DNA of 64,000 nucleotides from a virus. The stretch spans positions 1 to 64,000 of IMG/VR virus record IMGVR_UViG_3300017963_000231; one strand, written 5' to 3'. Positions 14,572 through 22,519 of the stretch are shown here, in pieces. The notes below the pieces were generated by a model. That model was not told where the DNA came from and searched no databases. It saw nothing but the letters and a program-made list of their open reading frames with translations. Position 1 is the first letter of the stretch. Each line of letters begins with the position of its first letter. The position numbers and the translations under genes are program-made.

Positions 14572-15510
14572 ATGCCTGAATACGTACCATTTTATACTGA
14601 TTTACCCGATGAGCTATCCGTTTTGGATGGAATTGTATTCGGGTTTTTCGTGAATGCTTCTCGGCAAACGGGGTATGCGTTTATGTCAGTCGAATCCCTA
14701 GCCAAGAAGTTGAAAAAATCAACAAGGACTATCGAGAACTCTATCCGGAATCTGAAGAAAGCCGGATTGATTTTTCGTCAGCGGAGATCGAAAGGGAAAG
14801 TTGCTCATACTTACGTCAATGCCGAACGGTATAAAGTGTCCTCAACCCACCATAAACCCCCTCCTCAAGACCCGCAATATATTGCGGATCAAGAATCCCT
14901 AGACCTGCAAAAAACTGCGGGTCAAAAGGCTTTAGATCCGCAAAAAACTTCAGGTCATTTAAAAGAAAAGAAAGAAGTTAAAAGAGAAGAAGAAATAATA
15001 ATAGATATCCCAACCGGTATAGAAAGCCAGGAGGATCAAGAAATGGGATGGAAAGAGGATGTAGCAAAGGCTGAGGCAATTGCCAAGGAGAAAAACAAAA
15101 CGGCCAGAGAACGGAAGATGGCCAAACAACCATTCCAAGGTTCCATCGGAAAAGACTTCGATGAGCCTACCTATCCGGAGATAAGGGAGCACTACCGCTC
15201 GGAGTATCAGCGATTGCTTGGAATGCCAGTAGGGATTTCGGCCAGTGAGGCCAGTAGATTGAAAATGGCCGTAAACGAGTACGGAGGAACAATTACAAAG
15301 AACATAATTACATATTTTTTTGCTAATGTGGATAAACTCGTGGAAGATTTAGGGATAAACAATATTCATGCTGGGATATTTTACGGTATGTATGCTCGGA
15401 TGTTGAAGTGGAAAATGGATAGGGATAATTGGGATGAGAAAGCTGATAGGGAGTGGGAAGAAGCTAAGAAAAACAAGAAACCTGGACTTACTTGGGAGGG
15501 ATTGTTATGA
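14572..15510 (+). CDS. Winged-helix replication initiator-like protein, 312 aa
   Basis: Probably binds the origin and recruits the helicase loader, the role of lambda O and phage replisome organisers. Residues 1-100 form a winged helix of the phage RepA/replisome-organiser kind: FMSVESLAKKLKKSTRTIENSIRNLKKAGLI then a basic wing RQRRSKGK. Residues 100-132 are three 11-residue repeats encoded by iterons. A low-complexity charged linker follows, then a helical C-terminal domain with many Trp. Start ATG 14572 follows TTGGAGG. Directly upstream of a DnaC-like loader and DnaB-like helicase. Confidence 0.75.
   Translation: MPEYVPFYTDLPDELSVLDGIVFGFFVNASRQTGYAFMSVESLAKKLKKSTRTIENSIRNLKKAGLIFRQRRSKGKVAHTYVNAERYKVSSTHHKPPPQDPQYIADQESLDLQKTAGQKALDPQKTSGHLKEKKEVKREEEIIIDIPTGIESQEDQEMGWKEDVAKAEAIAKEKNKTARERKMAKQPFQGSIGKDFDEPTYPEIREHYRSEYQRLLGMPVGISASEASRLKMAVNEYGGTITKNIITYFFANVDKLVEDLGINNIHAGIFYGMYARMLKWKMDRDNWDEKADREWEEAKKNKKPGLTWEGLL
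14869..14956 (+). repeat. Three 22-bp iterons, 33-bp period, with A-rich tract: candidate origin
   Basis: Units at 14869-14890, 14902-14923 and 14935-14956, starting exactly every 33 bp. Each reads GA(C/T)C(C/T)GCAA, a 4-6 bp A/T core, then (C/T)TGCGG(A/G)TC or a close variant, so each is an imperfect palindrome. A purine/AT-rich strand (14957-15008) follows. Layout mirrors lambda ori inside gene O. Confidence 0.75.
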
Positions 15511-15842
15511 CTCAGGAATTGTTGATCGGGGGAATCACTGCTTACGCTTGGATTGGGGGGGTGCTATTCGGATTTGTAGCACGAGAGATAATGGGGGATC
15601 CTAGTAAACCTGAGATACCGATTTTAGCGTGGATTGTTTTGGCGATGTCTACGGTAATCTGGCCTTTGGAAGTGCTGATTGTAGCGATTGTCACGTATCT
15701 CGGGGAGCGAAAGATGGTGAGTGCATCCAGGGATGCGGCGAAGGAAGCCGTAAAGGATTCGGGTTTGACTGAGGAGCAAGCTGAGGCCCTACTCAGGGGA
15801 ATGGAAAAGGGCTTTCACGAGGGGAGCCGGGGGTTGCATTGA
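15507..15842 (+). CDS. Two-helix membrane protein, 111 aa
   Basis: ATG 15507 lies after GGGAGG. Two hydrophobic segments: about residues 6-27 (LIGGITAYAWIGGVLFGFVA) and 41-66 (ILAWIVLAMSTVIWPLEVLI), then a soluble helical tail with EEQAEALLRGMEKG. Sits between initiator and helicase loader. It could anchor the replisome to the membrane; this is a guess. Confidence 0.7.
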   Translation: MTQELLIGGITAYAWIGGVLFGFVAREIMGDPSKPEIPILAWIVLAMSTVIWPLEVLIVAIVTYLGERKMVSASRDAAKEAVKDSGLTEEQAEALLRGMEKGFHEGSRGLH

Positions 15843-16426
15843 TGGATCCGTCTGAGGCGAAGCTGATGGACTCAGGGGCTCCCAAATGGGTGTTCCGCAT
15901 ATTCCGGTCAAAGACGTTTTTGAGTTCCCATTCCGAGGAAGTCAAGCACAACCTTAAGACTTACCTTGATAACCTTGATACGATGCGACGTGATGGAATT
16001 GGGTTGGCCTTCATGGGGAAACCCGGAACCGGCAAGACGGGGTTGATGGGATGGGTGTTTTCTCGGGTGATCGATCAGTGCGGGGCTGGAGAGTGGATGT
16101 CACAGGTCAGGCTTTTGGATCTTGTGAAATGGCGGGAAAATTACGATGAGGATACCACTTGGCGCGAACGGTTGATTGAGGTTCCAGTGCTGGCGTTGGA
16201 TCGGATTACTCCTCCGACGGATAAGACTCAGGTGCTTTGGGAGTTATTGGATGACCGGGCGGCAGAGAAGAACATCACATTTTTGACCTTCCAGGATAGT
16301 GTGAATTTGAAGAAGATAGAGGAATCATACCTGGAGTTGGTCAAGAGTTTGGCGTATCCCATTATGTTAAATGGAAAAAGTTTGCGTGTAGCTCGGGCGG
16401 ATAAGATAGCGGAGATGTTTGAGTAG
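15842..16426 (+). CDS. DnaC-like helicase loader ATPase, 194 aa
   Basis: AAA+ ATPase that loads the replicative helicase. Walker A GKPGTGKTG at residues 59-67, Walker B-like VPVLALDRI near 120, and a sensor region FLTFQD. No N-terminal extra domain, short like phage loaders. ATG 15842 overlaps the upstream TGA. Its position before a DnaB-like helicase supports the call. Confidence 0.8.
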   Translation: MDPSEAKLMDSGAPKWVFRIFRSKTFLSSHSEEVKHNLKTYLDNLDTMRRDGIGLAFMGKPGTGKTGLMGWVFSRVIDQCGAGEWMSQVRLLDLVKWRENYDEDTTWRERLIEVPVLALDRITPPTDKTQVLWELLDDRAAEKNITFLTFQDSVNLKKIEESYLELVKSLAYPIMLNGKSLRVARADKIAEMFE

Positions 16427-16435
16427 GGGGATTGA

Positions 16436-17749
16436 ATGGGGATTGAAAATTCATTGATTCAGGCGATAGCTAAGGAAGGGACTCTCGGGACGGCTGAGGA
16501 GAAAATCTCAACGGATATGTTCCATTCGGAGAGGGAGAAAGAGGTTTACGAGCAAGTATTGATTCATCATCGGGATTTTGGAAAGGTTCCTGATTTGGAG
16601 ACCTTAAAGCTCAAGTGGGGATTTGAGCCGGATCCGGCAACTCCCTTAGAGCCGGTGGAATTTTGGATCAAAGAACTCTATAACCGGGAACGGTATAACA
16701 AGATTGCGAGTGCTCAGGTTGATATTGTGGAAGCGTTGAGAAAGCGGAATCCAGCTAAAGCGGCTGAGTTGATGCAGGAGACGGTGGATATTGTCTCGAA
16801 GATAGGTCCGGAAATAGGGTCTGTCACCTGGAGAGAGGCGTACAATGCCGATGCGGTGAAGGAGAGGGTTGAGCAGTACGATAGGGTGAAGTCCGTTGTT
16901 GGGATCGATGGGATTCCTTCCCCATGGCCGACGTTGGACGGGGCTACGTTCGGATGGCATGAGAAGGATTTCGTGCTTGTGGTGGCGAGATCCGGTGTTG
17001 GAAAGACATGGGCGATTTTACACATGGCCAAGGCGGCTTGGGAAGCCAAGAAAAAGGTGTTATTTGTGACGTTCGAGATGGCAGAGAACACGATTGGCCG
17101 GAGGCTTGATTCTCTTGTGGCGAAGGTTCCATATCATCAGTTGAGGGCGGGTGAGCTTGGGGTATTCGTAGAGGCCATGTATAAGAAAAAGTTGGAGGAG
17201 GCCCCAAAGGAAGGATTTACGATTCTCTCAGGTGGCTGGGCGGCTACTCCGGCCCAATTGGAGATCGTGATAAAGAAGTTGAATCCTGATATTGTATTCA
17301 TTGACGGGCTTTATTTGATGCAGGACGGGCTTAAAACTCGGGAGCCGTGGCAGAGGGTTCAAAATGTGGCTGATCAGATAAAGCAAATGGCGATGAGAGT
17401 TGATATTCCGGTGGTGGGGACAGTCCAGTTTAACCGTAATGTGAATATCAAGAAGTTGAAAGCCGGTCTGGAGAGTGTAGGAGGGGCTGATAGGTTGGTC
17501 CAGAATGCTGATATAGTGGTAGGACTTTTCCGGAATGATAAATTAGTAGCGGAAAAAGAACTGGTATTGAGACTCCTAAAAGTTCGAGAGGATGAGATGG
17601 TGTCGGTTCTTTTGAATTGGGATTTCGATAAGTGCGATTTCTCGGAGAAGGGTCGATATGAGGATCCAACTAAGTCTACAAAGGCGAAGCACGATCCAAC
17701 TAAGGCTAAGAAAGCAGGAATCGTAGATGAACCTGAGCCGGATTATTAA
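16436..17749 (+). CDS. DnaB-like replicative helicase, 437 aa
   Basis: Hexameric 5'-3' helicase of the replication fork. N-terminal helical domain (about 1-110, EREKEVYEQVLIHHRDFGKVP), then the RecA-type core: Walker A ARSGVGKTWA at about 184-193, LFVTFEMAENTIGRR (H1a region), Walker B DIVFIDGLYLM near 280, and PVVGTVQFNRN. About the usual DnaB length. C-terminus is basic/acidic and probably disordered. A sigma-70 promoter starts right after it. Confidence 0.88.
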   Translation: MGIENSLIQAIAKEGTLGTAEEKISTDMFHSEREKEVYEQVLIHHRDFGKVPDLETLKLKWGFEPDPATPLEPVEFWIKELYNRERYNKIASAQVDIVEALRKRNPAKAAELMQETVDIVSKIGPEIGSVTWREAYNADAVKERVEQYDRVKSVVGIDGIPSPWPTLDGATFGWHEKDFVLVVARSGVGKTWAILHMAKAAWEAKKKVLFVTFEMAENTIGRRLDSLVAKVPYHQLRAGELGVFVEAMYKKKLEEAPKEGFTILSGGWAATPAQLEIVIKKLNPDIVFIDGLYLMQDGLKTREPWQRVQNVADQIKQMAMRVDIPVVGTVQFNRNVNIKKLKAGLESVGGADRLVQNADIVVGLFRNDKLVAEKELVLRLLKVREDEMVSVLLNWDFDKCDFSEKGRYEDPTKSTKAKHDPTKAKKAGIVDEPEPDY

Positions 17750-17764
17750 TTTTTGCTTAAAAAC

Positions 17765-17793
17765 TTGACAAAACGTTTTATAAAGGGCATAAT
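17765..17793 (+). promoter_or_regulatory. Sigma-70 promoter with overlapping operator
   Basis: TTGACA 17765-17770, 17-bp spacer, CATAAT 17788-17793. AAAACGTTTT palindrome at 17770-17779. A perfect 7-bp inverted repeat GCATAAT-AAC-ATTATGC (17787-17803) covers both the -10 box and the start codon at 17800. Confidence 0.8.
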
Positions 17794-17799
17794 AACATT

Positions 17800-18516
17800 A
17801 TGCGATATGAAACCGAGTTCATAAAAAAGATGGATCGAGTAGCTTCCGGTTACGGGAGGCATGAGGTATTTTCTGATTGGCTCGTGTTGGCCGGGAGTTC
17901 GCTTTATAACTCGATTCACAAGGATTCTGAGGTTGAGAAGTCATACCTTGATATTTTCAAACGGTATGATAAACCGAGTATGGGTCGAATGGTTGAGCTT
18001 TTAAGCCTTACCGTTGAGGCCCTGGAGCATGAGCCTACGGATTTTCTCGGGAGTGTCTTTCAAGAATCAGAGGTAAGCAGTAAATGGGGAGGGCAGTTTT
18101 TTACTCCATCGTCATTAAGTCAGATAATATCTGCTTTGACTCTTTTGGATGTGGATCGTAAGCCTGGAAGGGTGCTGAGGATCAGTGAACCGGCTTGCGG
18201 GTCCGGGGGGATGGTTATCGCGGCATTCAATCAACTTGAGGATGAAGATAAAGAGTGGGTTCATTTTGTCCTTCAGGATGTCGATGTCAGATGTTTTTAC
18301 ATGGCTTATATTCAGCTTTTCCTTTTGGGGATCAGTGCGGAAGTAGTTTTAGGGAATACTTTGACCATGGAGTGCCGCAGGAATTGGAAAACTTTTGGTT
18401 ACTATGCTTTGGGTATGGAGATGAAACTCAGGATGGATGAGTTAATAGAGGCTCTTTCCAAAAGTGGATCCGGGAGTAAAGAGGATGCAAGCGGAGAAAA
18501 TCGAGAAGATTCTTGA
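17800..18516 (+). CDS. Type I HsdM-like N6-adenine methyltransferase fold, 238 aa
   Basis: Has GGQFFTPSSLSQIISAL and SAM motif I ISEPACGSGGM (129-139) as in HsdM. The catalytic NPPF/Y motif is not visible: the corresponding region reads VLGNTLTMECRRNW. Such short, motif-IV-poor forms occur in phages and plasmids. ATG 17800 lies about 7 bases after the -10 box, so the transcript may be leaderless; ATG 17830 is the alternative. Overlaps the primase start. Confidence 0.75.
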   Translation: MRYETEFIKKMDRVASGYGRHEVFSDWLVLAGSSLYNSIHKDSEVEKSYLDIFKRYDKPSMGRMVELLSLTVEALEHEPTDFLGSVFQESEVSSKWGGQFFTPSSLSQIISALTLLDVDRKPGRVLRISEPACGSGGMVIAAFNQLEDEDKEWVHFVLQDVDVRCFYMAYIQLFLLGISAEVVLGNTLTMECRRNWKTFGYYALGMEMKLRMDELIEALSKSGSGSKEDASGENREDS

Positions 18517-19534
18517 GTTCATTGGGTGTGATAAGATTCGATCCGATGAGAATAATGTGCATGCTTCTTGTCCAATGAGGCATTGGCGGCATGATGGGGG
18601 AACTGACCGGAGCCCTTCATTCGGAGTGAAGATCAATCCTTCTGGACCTTCGAGCTATAACTGCTATTCATGCAAAACTAAGGGGACGGATCTGAAGATT
18701 TTGGTTTGGGAGTGGATGGAAATGACAGGTAAATCCCTTCCGGCTGAGATGCAGGAGTGGTTGCATGAGGATTATTTAGACGTAATAGCTAAGGTGAATA
18801 ATATTTATGATTATGAGCCTGACCGGAGACGGGAGGATGTTTTGCCGGAGGAGTGGTGGTCTCCCTATGCTGGAAGTGTTCCGCGTTACTTGTTGGATCG
18901 AGGGATCACTTTGGATACGGCTCGGGCTTGGGGTCTTGGGCATGACAAACGTAATAGGCGACTCATGTTTTCAATAAGGACGGCTCAAGGGGAGTTGGCC
19001 GGTTTTATTGGACGCAAGATTCGGGAGCGTGATCCAGGCCCTAAATATTGGACGGTAAGTGGAATTAAGAAGGGGAGGTACTTGTACGGGGAGAATATGC
19101 ATGTTTCGGGTAAAGTGGTTGTGGCGGTAGAAGGGACGATGGATGCGTTGCATGTTTGGCAATCAGGTATTCGGGATGTAGTGGCCATTCTTGGGAGTGC
19201 ATTGACTAAAGATCAGGCTCGAACGTTGGTCCAGTGGGATTTGCCGGTGTATTGGTTCTTGGATAACGATAATGCCGGAAAGCGGGGTATGATCGAAGCC
19301 TATCTCAAACTCAAGGATAGAGTTCCTATGTACGCCGTTAAATATTTTGAGGGTTATAAAGAGCCTACTGATTTTACGGGTGTCGATTTAGAGGAGGCTT
19401 TATCAACGGCTGAAATTATGGATGTGTGGGTTGCTCGTACCAAGCGGGAGATGGATCAGGCTCGGAAAGAGCGTAAAGCGAAAGCTAAAGAATCTTCCGA
19501 TCATTTTATGGCTGATAAGATGGTTGACAAATAG
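18485..19534 (+). CDS. DnaG-like DNA primase, 349 aa
   Basis: Makes RNA primers for replication. N-terminal CHC2-type zinc site: C29, H33, C60, C63 (CPMRH...CYSC). TOPRIM core: VVVAVEGTMDALH with Glu216, then VYWFLDNDNAGKRG with Asp260/Asp262. There is no helicase domain, consistent with the separate DnaB gene. ATG 18485 follows GGGAG. The SSB promoter lies in its last codons. Confidence 0.87.
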   Translation: MQAEKIEKILEFIGCDKIRSDENNVHASCPMRHWRHDGGTDRSPSFGVKINPSGPSSYNCYSCKTKGTDLKILVWEWMEMTGKSLPAEMQEWLHEDYLDVIAKVNNIYDYEPDRRREDVLPEEWWSPYAGSVPRYLLDRGITLDTARAWGLGHDKRNRRLMFSIRTAQGELAGFIGRKIRERDPGPKYWTVSGIKKGRYLYGENMHVSGKVVVAVEGTMDALHVWQSGIRDVVAILGSALTKDQARTLVQWDLPVYWFLDNDNAGKRGMIEAYLKLKDRVPMYAVKYFEGYKEPTDFTGVDLEEALSTAEIMDVWVARTKREMDQARKERKAKAKESSDHFMADKMVDK

Positions 19535-19552
19535 GTTTATATGCTCTATAAT
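19524..19552 (+). promoter_or_regulatory. Consensus sigma-70 promoter with palindromic operator
   Basis: TTGACA 19524-19529, 17-bp spacer, TATAAT 19547-19552. The 15-bp palindrome GCTCTAT-A-ATAGAGC (19543-19557) is centred on the -10 box. Leader contains two small hairpins, then GAGGAGG. Confidence 0.88.
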
Positions 19553-19628
19553 AGAGCACTACATAAAGGGACTCAGTGCCCTAAATTAACGGGCTAAATA
19601 GCCTAGAAAAACCGAGGAGGTATGTATC

Positions 19629-20267
19629 ATGAGTGATGGAAGTTGGGCTGATGACGGATTTGAGGGTCTGCCGGAGGCCGAAAAAGAGTACGAAAAGCGG
19701 ATGTCGAATGATATCCAAAGATTCTGGCTTAAGCCGGGAACAACCAAGGAGATTGTTTTCGAGACGGATCAGCCAATTTGCTTTTGGGAGCATCAACTGA
19801 ATCTCAATGGAAGTTGGTTGAATTGGTTCACATGCCGATCCAAGCTGGAAGGTGGATGCCCGATCTGCGAGAGTGGGGATAATGCTTCTTATGTGGGGAT
19901 TTTCCTTGCTCGGGACATGACCGGGTACACAAGCAAGAAATCCGGAAAGCAAGTAGGGATTGGCCGTCGGATTTTTTTCGTGGCAAAGAAGAAAACTCTG
20001 ACTCAGATCAAGACTCTGAAGGAGCGTCGGGAAGGTGGCCTTGTCGGGCTTCGCTTTGCGGTAACTCGTTCGGATGAGAATTCGGCCAGTTGCGGGGATC
20101 TTTTCGATTCCGTTGGCAAGGAAGATTTGGCCGGTTTGCCCGATGTTGGGGAGAAGCCCGATTTGATGGAAGTGTTCAAGCCTCTTTCCAGGGAAGAGAT
20201 CATCAAGAGGATTGGCGGTGGGCCGATGGCTTTTGCTCCCCCGGAGGAAGATGACGTGCCGTTTTAA
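19629..20267 (+). CDS. Single-stranded DNA-binding protein-like, 212 aa
   Basis: ATG 19629 follows GAGGAGGT. The C-terminus ends EEDDVPF, the acidic tip of SSB proteins used to recruit partners. The core has a zinc-ribbon-like CRSKLEGGCPICESG, as in T4 gp32-type proteins, in a beta-rich context. Driven by its own strong promoter just after the primase. The family is inferred from tip, zinc site and context. Confidence 0.7.
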   Translation: MSDGSWADDGFEGLPEAEKEYEKRMSNDIQRFWLKPGTTKEIVFETDQPICFWEHQLNLNGSWLNWFTCRSKLEGGCPICESGDNASYVGIFLARDMTGYTSKKSGKQVGIGRRIFFVAKKKTLTQIKTLKERREGGLVGLRFAVTRSDENSASCGDLFDSVGKEDLAGLPDVGEKPDLMEVFKPLSREEIIKRIGGGPMAFAPPEEDDVPF

Positions 20268-20311
20268 GTATAATTAATTTTATACTTTCTATCATGTGTC
20301 ACGTGGAACAT

Positions 20312-20346
20312 GGGAAAGATACCGCATTATGTGCGGATATTTTCCC
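20312..20346 (+). repeat. 35-bp palindromic element, copy 2
   Basis: GGGAAA, 4 bp, CCGCAT, TAT, GTGCGG, 4 bp, TTTCCC pattern over 35 bp. Intergenic, nine bases before AAAGGAG and 22 bases before ATG 20369. Confidence 0.85.
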
Positions 20347-20368
20347 GCAAAAATAAAGGAGAGAGAAA

Positions 20369-20668
20369 ATGGGCGTGAAGGATACAAGGGAAGTGAGGGA
20401 AACCAAGATGCCTTTGGTCGTGGTTCCGGTAAGGCGGGGAAAGGGAAATCTTTCGGTACGCTATCCGGACCTGGAGAAGGCCGTGAAGCTGGCTCGGGAT
20501 GGTGGGGGAAAGATCGTTTTTGATTTCCCTGATAATGATCCTCCGGTGGATATCGGCTTGATGGTTCGGGCTGATTCCGTGGAAGTGGGGTCGGAGCCAG
20601 AGATACGGAAAGTTCCGGCAGGTAATTTCGGGATGGAGGCGGTCGGTAGTGGCGGGGCTACTAAATAA
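20369..20668 (+). CDS. Hypothetical protein, 99 aa
   Basis: ATG 20369 follows AAAGGAGAG. Basic N-terminus, a central beta/alpha pattern (DLEKAVKLARDGGGKIVFDF), Gly-rich end. Sits between palindrome copy 2 and the DNA polymerase, whose start it overlaps. No family recognised. Confidence 0.7.
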   Translation: MGVKDTREVRETKMPLVVVPVRRGKGNLSVRYPDLEKAVKLARDGGGKIVFDFPDNDPPVDIGLMVRADSVEVGSEPEIRKVPAGNFGMEAVGSGGATK

Positions 20669-22517
20669 GGAGGATATAACCATTGTCCTCACGAATGAGG
20701 ACTTGGATTCAATGATCAAAGAGCTTCTTGAAAGCCCGGTCATTGCTTTTGATTTGGAGAATAAAGTTCCTCCGGGGAAAAAATCCAAGGCGGCAAAGCG
20801 TATTGCGCTTGATCCTTTTCGAGCTACCCTGGAGAGTTTCCAGTTCAAGACGGAAAATCACGTCTACTATGTTCCATTCGTTTATAAGGGAGATGGGGGG
20901 TCTACCTTGGGATGGGATCTAGAGTATGTGTGTCGAAGATTGTTTTTCGTGTGGAATAATCCGAAGAAAATCATTTTAGGCCACAATATCAAATTCGATC
21001 TCAAACATCTGCTAGTTAACTTGGGAAAAGCCGGGTATAAAGATTCAGTGTTCAAGTGTCAGTTGATTGATACCATGGTGGCTGATTGGATTCTTGATGA
21101 GAATGATCGTCGCCATGGACTGGAGCATGTAGTGCAAAAGCATCTTGGGATCGAGATGCTCAAATTTGATGATGCTGTAAACGATGAGCATTTAGGTGAT
21201 ATCAAGGTTCGATATGCTTGCGATGATGTGGAGGCCCCTTGGCGATTGTGGTTTGGAAAGTTCGATTCTCAGATTAAAGAAGAGGGGTTGAATAAGGTTT
21301 TCCATGAGCTTGAAATGCCGTTTTTGAAGGTGCTTGTGGAAATGGAATTGCAGGGGATGACGATTGATACGGATATCCTGCAAACAATGGAGGCGGCTCT
21401 TGAGGCCGATCTTGAGGGGCTTGTCAGTCAGATACACCATGAGGCCGGTCAGAAGTTTTTGATATCCTCTCCGGCGCAATTAAGCCGGATTCTTTTTGAG
21501 GTTATGGGATTTAAGCCTAAGCCGGAGATGGAGCGGAATAAGACGGGGAATTGGCCTACTGGCGCGGAAGTTCTTAAATCCTATAAAGGTGAGCATCCTA
21601 TTTTTGATGCAATTGCTGATTGGCGAGAGAGGAGTAAGGTAAAAACGGGATTCACGACTCCCCTTCAAGAATGGGCAAAAGAAGTTGATGGTAGAGTGCG
21701 GTCTACGTTTAATGGGGTTGGAACGGTGACGGGTAGGTTATCCTCAAAGGAGCCAAATCTGCAAAATATCCCTAGAAACTACGGGGTTGCGAAGGGAATT
21801 CGAGATGCTTTTATTGCGGCGGAAGGTAATGTAATTATTTGTGTTGACTACTCTCAACTTGAGCTTCGATTGATGGCCCATTTCTCAAAAGATCCAACCT
21901 TGTTGGAAGCCTACAATACCAAGGGGGCTGATGTTCATCAGATTACCGCCGATGAATGTGGTTGTACTCGCCAACACGCAAAAATTATCAACTTTGGTTT
22001 AATTTACGGGATGTCCCCTTGGCTCCTGGCCCGGACTCTGGATATCAGTGTAGAGGAGGCAGAAGAGTATTCGGAACGGTACTTTGGTAAGTATGTTGGG
22101 GTTAAAAAGTTCCATTCTCAGATATGGAATACTCTTGATTACCAAGGCTATGTTCAAACTCTTACCAAACGCCGGAGGCGGTTCCCTGAGTGGTCAAGTC
22201 TTTCCATGTCCAATTGGGATGAGAAAAAGAAAAAGATGGCCTTTCATCGTCAAGCAGTGAATGTGGTTATTCAGGGGTCTGGAGCGGATTTGGTTAAGAT
22301 ATCTGCTCGTAATATTCAGCGTAAGGTTATGGATCACGGGTATTCTTTCCGTCAGTGTTCTCAGGTGCATGATGAAATTATTGGAGAGTGCCCTGAGGAT
22401 TGGGCGGAAGAGGGATTGGCGCTCGTGATTGAGGAGATGGAAAAGGCAGTCAAGTTATGTGTTCCTTTGATTGCTGAGGGTTCGTATTCTCATTGTTGGG
22501 GCCAAGCAAAGGTGTAA
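20649..22517 (+). CDS. Family A DNA polymerase with 3'-5' exonuclease, 622 aa
   Basis: Replicative polymerase, Pol I/T7 type. Exonuclease motifs: AFDLEN (D, E), GHNIKFDLKHLL and YACDDVEAPW. Polymerase motif A is VDYSQLELRLMAH, motif B RQHAKIINFGLIYG, motif C QVHDEIIGE. No 5'-nuclease domain, as usual in phages. Start is uncertain: GTG 20649 has GGAGG 9 bases upstream, but the stronger AAGGAGG at 20667-20673 points to ATT at 20682, 8 bases away, which would begin just before the exonuclease domain. Confidence 0.92.
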   Translation: MAGLLNKEDITIVLTNEDLDSMIKELLESPVIAFDLENKVPPGKKSKAAKRIALDPFRATLESFQFKTENHVYYVPFVYKGDGGSTLGWDLEYVCRRLFFVWNNPKKIILGHNIKFDLKHLLVNLGKAGYKDSVFKCQLIDTMVADWILDENDRRHGLEHVVQKHLGIEMLKFDDAVNDEHLGDIKVRYACDDVEAPWRLWFGKFDSQIKEEGLNKVFHELEMPFLKVLVEMELQGMTIDTDILQTMEAALEADLEGLVSQIHHEAGQKFLISSPAQLSRILFEVMGFKPKPEMERNKTGNWPTGAEVLKSYKGEHPIFDAIADWRERSKVKTGFTTPLQEWAKEVDGRVRSTFNGVGTVTGRLSSKEPNLQNIPRNYGVAKGIRDAFIAAEGNVIICVDYSQLELRLMAHFSKDPTLLEAYNTKGADVHQITADECGCTRQHAKIINFGLIYGMSPWLLARTLDISVEEAEEYSERYFGKYVGVKKFHSQIWNTLDYQGYVQTLTKRRRRFPEWSSLSMSNWDEKKKKMAFHRQAVNVVIQGSGADLVKISARNIQRKVMDHGYSFRQCSQVHDEIIGECPEDWAEEGLALVIEEMEKAVKLCVPLIAEGSYSHCWGQAKV

Positions 22518-22519
22518 AA

